This document shows, one piece after another, positions 55,244 to 62,127 of a stretch of 64,000 bases of DNA. Numbering within the stretch: position 1 is the first letter of the stretch; each line of letters begins with the position of its first letter. The translations under genes and the position numbers were made by a program. A model generated the notes under the pieces. The model saw only the letters and a program-made list of their open reading frames with translations, did no database searches and was not told the DNA's origin. Source of the DNA: an uncultured Bacteroidia bacterium (GTDB lineage Bacteria > Bacteroidota > Bacteroidia > Bacteroidales > UBA932); contig CACXPG010000004.1 of NCBI GenBank assembly GCA_902769525.1, positions 147,866 through 211,865 on the forward strand. Reading direction: 5' to 3'.

Positions 55244-56500
55244 ATGGATATTTTTGAAAGAATACAACAGAACGAAGGCGGTCCGCTCGGACAGTACCGC
55301 AAAAGAGCCAAGGGATATTTCATGTTTCCAAAGCTCGAAGGAGAAATCCAGCCTTATATGACATTCCAGGGCAAGAAGATGCTGGCCTGGACATTCAACA
55401 ACTATCTTGGTCTTGCAAACGATCCGGAAGTCAGAAAGGTTGACGCTGAGGCTGCCGCAAAGTGGGGTCTTGCCTACCCTATGGGTGCCAGGATGATGAG
55501 CGGCCACACTTCCCTTCACGAGCAGCTCGAAAGGGAGCTGGCAGAGTTCGAGTGCAAGGAGGATGCCTTCCTGTTCAACTTCGGTTACCAGGGAATGATT
55601 TCCACTCTGGACGCTCTGCTTACCAGAAGAGACGTTGCAGTTTACGACGAGGAGTGCCACGCCTGCATTATGGACGGACTCAGACTCCACATGGGATACC
55701 GTATGAAATATGCTCATAACGACATTGCAGACTGCGAGAAAGTGCTTGCAAGAGCAACCAAGAGAGCCGAGGAGCAAGGCGGTGGCGTTCTGCTTGTAAC
55801 CGAGGGAGTTTATGGTATGACCGGAGCAATGGGTATCCTCGACAAGATCGTTGAACTCAAGAAAAAATACAAGTTCAGAATACTCATCGACGATGCTCAC
55901 GGATTCGGAGTTATGGGAGAGCACGGAAGAGGAACCAGCGAGGAACTGCACTGCATGGACGGAATAGACCTTTACTTTGGCGCATTTGCCAAGGCTATGG
56001 CTTCCATCGGCGGTTTTATTGCAGGCCCTAAGGACATCATCAACTACCTCCGCTACAATCTCCGCAGCCAGATCTACGCCAAGAGTCTTCCTATGCCGTT
56101 TGTTGAAGGCAACCTCAAGAGGCTCGATCTGATCCGCAAGGGAGATGAAAGGAGAAAGCATCTTTTCAAGATAGCCAGGGCTCTCCAGACCGGGCTCAGG
56201 AACCTCGGATTCGACGTTGGCCCGGCAGAGGCCTGCATCACTCCGGTATTCGTTCACGGAACCGTTCCAGAGGCAACCAACATGCTCGTTGACCTCAGGG
56301 AGAACTACAACATCTTCTGCTCTGTAGTCGTATATCCTGTAGTTCCTCAGGGAGTGATAATGTTCCGCCTGATATGCACCCAGATGCACCAGATGGAGCA
56401 CGTCGAGTACACCCTGAAGGCCTGGGCCGAGATCAAGAAGAAGCACGAGCAGGGCTTCTACAGCGGAAGCACAGACATTCAGGACAAGGCTATTGACTAG
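55244..56500 (+). CDS. Alpha-oxoamine synthase (serine palmitoyltransferase-like)
   Basis: 418 residues, PLP enzyme of the 2-amino-3-ketobutyrate CoA ligase/AONS/SPT group. DDAHGFGVMGEHGRG carries the cofactor-contact Asp; the PLP lysine is Lys250 in FGAFAKAMASIGGF. These enzymes condense an amino acid with an acyl thioester. The adjoining SDR suggests the first two steps of sphingolipid synthesis: serine plus palmitoyl-CoA to ketosphinganine, then reduction. An alternative is cysteate acyltransferase for sulfonolipids. Confidence 0.65.
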   Translation: MDIFERIQQNEGGPLGQYRKRAKGYFMFPKLEGEIQPYMTFQGKKMLAWTFNNYLGLANDPEVRKVDAEAAAKWGLAYPMGARMMSGHTSLHEQLERELAEFECKEDAFLFNFGYQGMISTLDALLTRRDVAVYDEECHACIMDGLRLHMGYRMKYAHNDIADCEKVLARATKRAEEQGGGVLLVTEGVYGMTGAMGILDKIVELKKKYKFRILIDDAHGFGVMGEHGRGTSEELHCMDGIDLYFGAFAKAMASIGGFIAGPKDIINYLRYNLRSQIYAKSLPMPFVEGNLKRLDLIRKGDERRKHLFKIARALQTGLRNLGFDVGPAEACITPVFVHGTVPEATNMLVDLRENYNIFCSVVVYPVVPQGVIMFRLICTQMHQMEHVEYTLKAWAEIKKKHEQGFYSGSTDIQDKAID

Positions 56501-56523
56501 AACCTTCAACAATAAACACACTT

Positions 56524-57348
56524 ATGGGAAGATTTGACGGTAAAGTCGTCATAATTACAGGGGCCAGTTCGGGTATCGGACTGGCCGCTGCACGTCAGTT
56601 CGCCTCTGAAGGAGCGAGCGTGGTGCTGGCGGCAAGAAGTGCAGACAAACTCCAGCAGACTTTCTGCGAGCTTTCAAACAGAGGTCAGGAAGGCAGCCGG
56701 TTTCTTGCCGTCCCTACGGACGTTAGCAAGGAAGAAGACTGCAAGAGGCTTATTGACAGCACCATCGAGAAGTTCGGCAAGATAGACGTTTTGGTAAACA
56801 ATGCCGGCATCTCGATGAGAGCAATGTTCAAAGACCTGGAACTGGATGTCATCAAGAGGCTGATGGACGTGAACTTCTGGGGAACGGTCTATTGCACAAA
56901 ATACGCCCTTCCATACCTTCTGGAAACCAAGGGAACGGTTGTGGGAGTAATCTCGATTGCCGGCTTCAAGGGTCTTCCTGCCAGGACCGGCTACTCGTCA
57001 TCCAAGTTTGCCATCTACGGTTTCCTGGACACCTTGAGAATCGAGCACCTGAAAGACAATCTGAATGTGCTGATTTTCGCCCCGGGCTTCACCGCTTCCA
57101 ACGTGAGGTTTGCGGCTCTTACCGCAGACGGAACTCCACAAGGCCAGACACCGAGGGAGGAAGGCAAGATGATGAGTGCAGAAACCTGCGCCAAGAAACT
57201 TACCAAAGCTGTCTACAAGCGCAAGTCACAGGTCATCCTCACTCCTATCGGGAAACTGACTGTCTTTCTCAACAAGTTTGTTCCTAGGCTGGTAGACCGC
57301 CTGGAATACAACTATATGAAGAAGGAACCCGACTCCCCTCTCAAATAG
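56524..57348 (+). CDS. Short-chain dehydrogenase, candidate 3-ketosphinganine reductase
   Basis: 274 residues. NAD(P) motif TGASSGIG (12-19), NNAGIS, catalytic Tyr/Lys in TGYSSSKFAIYG, with a long C-terminal helix (GKLTVFLNKFVPRLVDRLEYNYMKK) that could touch the membrane. 23 bp after the SPT-like gene; the pairing suggests reduction of its keto product. The 3' end overlaps the convergent hydroxyacid dehydrogenase by 8 bp. Confidence 0.75.
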   Translation: MGRFDGKVVIITGASSGIGLAAARQFASEGASVVLAARSADKLQQTFCELSNRGQEGSRFLAVPTDVSKEEDCKRLIDSTIEKFGKIDVLVNNAGISMRAMFKDLELDVIKRLMDVNFWGTVYCTKYALPYLLETKGTVVGVISIAGFKGLPARTGYSSSKFAIYGFLDTLRIEHLKDNLNVLIFAPGFTASNVRFAALTADGTPQGQTPREEGKMMSAETCAKKLTKAVYKRKSQVILTPIGKLTVFLNKFVPRLVDRLEYNYMKKEPDSPLK

Positions 57349-58270
57349 AAGTTTTTATATTCTCAACGATTTTGGAGACGAGGAGGATTCGGGCCTCCTT
57401 GCTGGTCCAGCCAATGTGAGGCAGGAGAATAGCCTTGGTCTTGTCTTCAATTTTCAGGTAAGGAGATGTTTCAGGAATCGGTTCCTTTGAGAACACGTCT
57501 ATTCCTATACCCTCTATCAGATTGTCGTTCAGGGCCTTTACAAGGTCATCCTCATTGATGATTCCGCCTCTTCCTATGTTGATCACCTTTGCGGTTGGCT
57601 TGCAGAGCTTTAACTTTTCGTACGTGACAAGGTTGAGTGTCCTTTCGTTAAGCGGAGCGTGGACGGAGATGAAGTCACTTGTCTTCAGGAGTTCTTCCAG
57701 ACTCAAGCTTCTGTACTTGTCTGAATGAGGCTTTCCGCTTGTGGCATAGTAGCATACTTCGATTCCGAAGCCCTCAGCCAGTGCGGCAACTCTGCTGCCG
57801 ATTGTTCCAAGGCCGATGATTCCCAGTCTCTGGCCGCTGAGTTCTCCCCATTTCCGGGTAACGTCAGATACAAGGTTGCCCCTTGTGTATTCCCCGCTCT
57901 TGACCTTGTTGTCGTAGTACGCGGTATGGCAGGAAAGTCCGAGGAGCATAGCCATAGTCACCTGGGCCACGCTTTCTGTAGAGTAGCCGGCAACGTTCTT
58001 GACCGGAATGCCTTTCGATGCGGCATATTCCAGATCCACGTTATTGGTTCCGGTAGCAGCTATGCAGATAAGCTTGAGGTTTCGGCCCCAGTCTATCTGC
58101 TGCTTTCTAATCTGCACCTTGTTGATTATAAGCACATCGCAGTCACCGATTCTCTCCTCTACCTGCTCCGGGGCAGTGAATGGATAAGTCACAAGTTCGC
58201 CAAGACAGGCTATAGGCTCCAGGGAAACATCTTCCCCTATTGAAGCCGCGTCGAGAAAAACAATCTTCAT
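57341..58270 (-). CDS. D-2-hydroxyacid dehydrogenase (hydroxypyruvate/glycerate-type)
   Basis: 309 residues. NAD fold IIGLGTIGSR, catalytic Arg in NIGRGGIINE, Glu in GIDVFSKEP and His in LLPHIGWTS; TESVAQVTMAMLL. Substrate might be glycerate/hydroxypyruvate or a related 2-oxo acid. Last of three minus-strand genes, 11 bp after the ROK kinase. Confidence 0.82.
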   Translation of the reverse strand: MKIVFLDAASIGEDVSLEPIACLGELVTYPFTAPEQVEERIGDCDVLIINKVQIRKQQIDWGRNLKLICIAATGTNNVDLEYAASKGIPVKNVAGYSTESVAQVTMAMLLGLSCHTAYYDNKVKSGEYTRGNLVSDVTRKWGELSGQRLGIIGLGTIGSRVAALAEGFGIEVCYYATSGKPHSDKYRSLSLEELLKTSDFISVHAPLNERTLNLVTYEKLKLCKPTAKVINIGRGGIINEDDLVKALNDNLIEGIGIDVFSKEPIPETSPYLKIEDKTKAILLPHIGWTSKEARILLVSKIVENIKTSI

Positions 58271-58281
58271 ATCGCTGAATA

Positions 58282-59226
58282 TTACCAGGCCAGAGCTGAA
58301 GCACCGAGGATTGCCGCGTCAGATTCGTTGAGGGCGCTCGCAAGCACCTTTACCTTGCCTTTCCAGAGGAAAACAACATTTTCGTTCATGGCGTCGACAA
58401 GCTGTTCCATAAAATAGTTCTTGGCGTGAGTCAGACCTCCGAAGAGAATTATTGCTTCAGGAGCGGAGAACGGGATAAAGTCCGCAAACTTCTCGCCCAT
58501 AATCTTTCCGGTATCGGCAAATATCTTGATTGCCAGCTTGTCGCCCTGTTCTGCCGCATCAAACACATCCTTTGAAGTAATGTTCTTTACTTTTCGGAGA
58601 AGACTTGGAGCTTTTGATTTTTCAAGCATCTCCACGGCCGTGCGGGCTACGCCTGTTGCTGAGCAATAGCACTCCAGGCATCCCTTCTGGCCGCATCCGC
58701 AGTCTCTTCCGCCTTTCACGGCACAGGTATGGCCGAGTTCGCCGGCAAATCCGTCGTGGCCGTAAACCAGTTTCCCGTCAATAACGATTCCGCTGCCAAC
58801 TCCGGTTCCGAGAGTAATCTCGATGAAGTTCTTCATCCCCTTTGCAGCGCCGTACTTCATCTCCCCGATAGCTGCTGCATTGGCGTCATTGGTTATTGTA
58901 ACTTTCATTCCGCCAAGCTTTTTCGAAAGGTCGTTGGCGAAATGCACAGTTTTTCCCTTGGCCCACATCAGGTTTGTGGCCTCAACTATGTCTCCGGTGT
59001 AGTAGTTTCCGTCAGGAGCCCCCACTCCAACTCCGTTGATATTGTCCAGACCGATGTCCGATGTCATCTCGCGGATGCTGTCGGCAAGCAAAGAGATGAA
59101 CTTGTCAGCATCTTCGAACTTGGTGCTGATCACTTTTCTGGCAAGAATGTTACCTTTTCTGTCAACGATGCCGATCTTGGCTGTCTGGCCGCCGATATCT
59201 ACGCCGGCTACATAATTCTTTGTCAT
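58282..59226 (-). CDS. ROK-family sugar kinase (glucokinase-like)
   Basis: 314 residues. ATP motif VDIGGQTAKIGIVD, sugar-binding NDANAAAIGE and ELGHTC, zinc motif CGCGQKGCLECYCS, C-terminal ALNESDAAILGAS. Typical of Bacteroidota cytoplasmic glucokinases; the sugar may also be another hexose. 12 bp after the ubiE stop. Confidence 0.85.
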   Translation of the reverse strand: MTKNYVAGVDIGGQTAKIGIVDRKGNILARKVISTKFEDADKFISLLADSIREMTSDIGLDNINGVGVGAPDGNYYTGDIVEATNLMWAKGKTVHFANDLSKKLGGMKVTITNDANAAAIGEMKYGAAKGMKNFIEITLGTGVGSGIVIDGKLVYGHDGFAGELGHTCAVKGGRDCGCGQKGCLECYCSATGVARTAVEMLEKSKAPSLLRKVKNITSKDVFDAAEQGDKLAIKIFADTGKIMGEKFADFIPFSAPEAIILFGGLTHAKNYFMEQLVDAMNENVVFLWKGKVKVLASALNESDAAILGASALAW

Positions 59227-59238
59227 ATCTGATGGTTT

Positions 59239-59979
59239 TTATTTGGCTTTGAAGGCTTTGTACAGTACAGATATCCCCCCTGTCTGGCTTTTGAAACTGA
59301 CATTTGTATAACCAGCTTCGGAAAGCTCCCTGCAAAACATTTCAAATTTAGGAAATTTTTCCACGGAATTAATGAAGTAAGTGTATGCCGCCTTGTCCTT
59401 TCCCTTAGTCAGCGCCGATGCCATTCCGGGAATCATATACTTGAAATAAGGCTTGTAGAAAAACCTCATAAAAGCGTTTCTCGGCTGCCCGAACTCCAGA
59501 ATCAGCAGCGCCCCTCCCGGAGAAAGCACCCTCATAATCTCCCTCAGCGACGATGGCCTGTCATCGAAATTCCTTATGCCGTAGCCTATTGTCACTATAT
59601 CTATCGAACCGTCTTCAAACGGAAGGCTTGCTCCGTCTCCCTTTCTCAGCTCCGGTTTCGGATACCTTGTCATTTTCTTCTTCCACAACGCTTCTATCTT
59701 CTTCTTTCCGACTTCCAGCATCCCTTCGGAGATATCCGCCCCAATCACACTCAGCCCTTTCTTTGCCAGCGCAATGCTCAGATCTCCAGTCCCGCAGGCC
59801 AGGTCCAGCACTTTTATCGCTGAGACCTCCACTCCCCTTGAAACTGACAGATCAGAGGCGATCCTGAATGCACATCGGGCACAGCTTTTCCTCCAGCTTT
59901 TGTCTATGTTCATGGAAAAAAGATGGTTGAAACGGTCGTAGTTTCCTGATATATCGTTGAAAATAGGTGCGGTATCCAT
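59239..59979 (-). CDS. ubiE: Demethylmenaquinone methyltransferase
   Basis: 246 residues. Signature IFNDISGNYDRFNHLFSMNIDKSWR and SAM motif VLDLACGTGDLSIALAKKG, then IGYGIRNFDDR. It methylates demethylmenaquinone, the last step of menaquinone synthesis used in anaerobic respiration. First gene of a three-gene minus-strand unit; an inverted repeat (TTAGCG-AA-CGCTAA, 59979-59992) overlaps the start codon. Confidence 0.94.
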   Translation of the reverse strand: MDTAPIFNDISGNYDRFNHLFSMNIDKSWRKSCARCAFRIASDLSVSRGVEVSAIKVLDLACGTGDLSIALAKKGLSVIGADISEGMLEVGKKKIEALWKKKMTRYPKPELRKGDGASLPFEDGSIDIVTIGYGIRNFDDRPSSLREIMRVLSPGGALLILEFGQPRNAFMRFFYKPYFKYMIPGMASALTKGKDKAAYTYFINSVEKFPKFEMFCRELSEAGYTNVSFKSQTGGISVLYKAFKAK

Positions 59980-59992
59980 TAGCGAACGCTAA
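59979..59992. repeat. Short inverted repeat at the ubiE start
   Basis: TTAGCG-AA-CGCTAA, perfect, covering the A of the ATG and the bases before it. It may be an operator or chance. Confidence 0.3.
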
Positions 59993-60081
59993 GATAATCA
60001 ATAAATTAATACGGCCAGTTTGTATATGGTTTTTTTATGGGAAAATATTACCTTTACAACAAAACAAATTGCAGGTTTATT

Positions 60082-60591
60082 ATGAAAGGGAGTCTTAAAT
60101 CATTTGCCTTGAACATTTCCGTTGCCTTTTCAGCAATGTTGATTCTATGTGGATGCCCCGTTGCTATGGATTACCTCCCCGTTGAACTCGCCATTTTTGT
60201 AAATGACTCCAACGGCAACGATCTTCTGGATCCCGACAACCCGGACAACTTTGCCCAGGGGCTGAAATTCGAATACAACGGAACCGTATACAATGTGGAT
60301 GACCAGATTGAAGAGCTCCGCACCAAGACCTATATGCCGCATTTTGATGGCTTAAGGCTTATAAAGAACACCTATCACTACACCAAGAATAAAGGACGCT
60401 ATTTCCTGTCCTTTGGAGAGTTTAGCGGAGAGAAAACTTTTGACGGAACTTTCAGGATAACCTGGAAAGACAATTCAACTGACGTGATAACCTGCTATAA
60501 CAAAAAGTACAACAAAAAAGGCAAGTGCACACTTAATGGAGAATCCTACAAGACAACACATCCTTCTTTCATCATAGAACTCGTCAAATAG
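60082..60591 (+). CDS. Small lipoprotein, unknown function
   Basis: 169 residues from the ATG at 60082. Signal peptide with lipobox LCGC. Mature part hydrophilic with many Asn, Asp and Lys; SNGNDLLDPDNPDNFAQG could bind calcium but this is a guess. No family recognised. The next gene, 10 bp on, is another lipoprotein, so they are likely co-expressed. Confidence 0.6.
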   Translation: MKGSLKSFALNISVAFSAMLILCGCPVAMDYLPVELAIFVNDSNGNDLLDPDNPDNFAQGLKFEYNGTVYNVDDQIEELRTKTYMPHFDGLRLIKNTYHYTKNKGRYFLSFGEFSGEKTFDGTFRITWKDNSTDVITCYNKKYNKKGKCTLNGESYKTTHPSFIIELVK

Positions 60592-60601
60592 CAACCGGAC
60601 C

Positions 60602-61354
60602 ATGCATTTGATCAAACTGACAGCAATCCTCACAGCAGCATCTGCAATTGTCCTGTGTTCCTGCCATAAGGATCACGACAAATATATTTTTGTAGACACA
60701 TCTGTCGCCAGGTCTTTTGTCCAGCAATATGATTCAATAGACGAGCTCGAATTCAGACAGCTTGAAACAAGGCGGATCAGTGTCAATATCAAGCACTCCA
60801 AGATGGGAGGACTCTGGAACACCCATATCTATGACAGCCTCTGCAAAAAGCACAACGACCTTAACTTTTATGGAAAGATAAATGTGGGAAAGGCAAGCCA
60901 CATTGGCTACACCGCAATAGGAACCGACTTTCAGAAAATAGAAATCTCCTGCAATAAAGGCTACAATGCAGAGCATCCTGAAGGTACTTTGCTCAACGAT
61001 ATAGTTCGCCTGATTTCTGGCACTCCATATCCGTATATAAAGTCTGGCTACAAGAATACGTTCAACAAAACTGAACCTCTTTCCGCCCTCTACGAAGTTC
61101 ACGGCCGAGTTTTCCTGGGAAGCTATTATCTGAACACGTATCTCGATTTCAAGGATTCCCAACAGATTCCTGTATTCCCTGTTGACAAAAAGGTGTCAGA
61201 ACTCACCAAAGAAGATCTGGCCTTGCTTTCTCCTTATTTCGGAGAATTCTACGTAGAAAAGCTTCCAGAGGCAAAAGGAGACTACGAATTTACCGTCAAG
61301 CTTTACGGAGACGACGGCAAAGTCTACTCTGGAAAAGCAATAATGAAATTCTGA
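60602..61354 (+). CDS. Lipoprotein, unknown function
   Basis: 250 residues. Signal peptide with lipobox LCSC, then about 230 hydrophilic residues; several aromatic clusters (HGRVFLGSYYLNTYLDF). No motif I can name. Starts 10 bp after the preceding lipoprotein gene. Both may be accessory surface proteins. Confidence 0.6.
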   Translation: MHLIKLTAILTAASAIVLCSCHKDHDKYIFVDTSVARSFVQQYDSIDELEFRQLETRRISVNIKHSKMGGLWNTHIYDSLCKKHNDLNFYGKINVGKASHIGYTAIGTDFQKIEISCNKGYNAEHPEGTLLNDIVRLISGTPYPYIKSGYKNTFNKTEPLSALYEVHGRVFLGSYYLNTYLDFKDSQQIPVFPVDKKVSELTKEDLALLSPYFGEFYVEKLPEAKGDYEFTVKLYGDDGKVYSGKAIMKF

Positions 61355-61385
61355 TTTGCATATAGCGAATTTTTGTCTATCTTTG
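61355..61385 (+). promoter_or_regulatory. Promoter of tRNA-Leu
   Basis: TTTG at 61355-61358, 19 bp, TATCTTTG at 61378-61385, 12 bp before the tRNA. Confidence 0.75.
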
Positions 61386-61397
61386 CACTCCCTGATT

Positions 61398-61480
61398 GCC
61401 CAGGTGGTGGAATGGTAGACACGCTAGTTTCAGGGACTAGTGCCAGCAATGGTGTGCAAGTTCGACTCTTGTCCTGGGCA
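61398..61480 (+). tRNA. tRNA-Leu (anticodon CAG)
   Basis: Acceptor GCCCAGG/CCTGGGC, anticodon stem CTAGT/ACTAG with loop TTCAGGG giving CAG, a long variable arm and T-arm GTTCGACTC. CCA not encoded. Confidence 0.95.
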
Positions 61481-61482
61481 CG

Positions 61483-61510
61483 AAAGACCGATAAATTCGG
61501 TCTTTTTTTG
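61483..61510 (+). terminator. Terminator between tRNA-Leu and cutC
   Basis: AAAGACCG (61483-61490) pairs with CGGTCTTT (61498-61505) and TTTTG follows. The cutC ATG is only two bases beyond the end of the T-run, so it may act as a cutC attenuator or stand in the cutC leader. Confidence 0.8.
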
Positions 61511-61512
61511 TA

Positions 61513-62127
61513 ATGAAACTTTATCTGGAAAGCTGCTGCACGAATCTGGAAGAGGTCAAGGAGGCCTGCGACAACGGAGCAAGCCGCATTGAACTCTGCG
61601 AGAGAATAGATCTGGGAGGAATAACCCCGTCCAGGAAGCTGCTCTGCGATGTTCTTTCTGTTTCAACCATTCCGATAAACGTGATGATCCGGCCAAGAGG
61701 CGGGAATTTCGTCTATTCTGAGGATGAAATTAATCAGATGTTTGAGGATATCCAGACATTCAAGAGCCTTCCTGTCAACGGATTTGTATTCGGATGCCTG
61801 ACTCCTGATAATAAAGTGGACATTCCCGCAATGAAAAAACTGATGGCTGCCGCTTCCGGAAAGCCGGTCACTTTCCACAGGGCATTCGACGAAGTCCGTA
61901 ATCCTGAAAAAGCGCTGGAAGAGATTATTGATCTGGGATGCTCACATCTTCTGACTTCCGGAAATTGTGAAGACGCATTCACCGGAAGATTCAACATAGC
62001 AAAACTTGTAGAGCAGGCAGCCGGCAGAATAACCGTCATAGCAGGCAAAGGAATAAGGCCTCAGAATCTAAGGCAGATAGCCCTTGATTCCAAGGCTCCT
62101 CAGTTCCACGGCACCAGCTTATTCTAG
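61513..62127 (+). CDS. cutC: CutC family protein (copper homeostasis protein CutC-like)
   Basis: 204 residues; shorter than the usual ~240 since the C-terminal helix is brief. Motifs ESCCTNLEEVKEACDNGASRIELCE, MIRPRGGNFVYS and VTFHRAFD. TIM-barrel protein; the copper role is inherited from the first report and is uncertain. It has no visible promoter of its own other than that of tRNA-Leu. Confidence 0.9.
   Translation: MKLYLESCCTNLEEVKEACDNGASRIELCERIDLGGITPSRKLLCDVLSVSTIPINVMIRPRGGNFVYSEDEINQMFEDIQTFKSLPVNGFVFGCLTPDNKVDIPAMKKLMAAASGKPVTFHRAFDEVRNPEKALEEIIDLGCSHLLTSGNCEDAFTGRFNIAKLVEQAAGRITVIAGKGIRPQNLRQIALDSKAPQFHGTSLF

Noticed and set aside
55226..56521. 431-codon open frame opposite the SPT-like gene
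   Set aside because: Shadow frame; the plus-strand gene has an intact active site.
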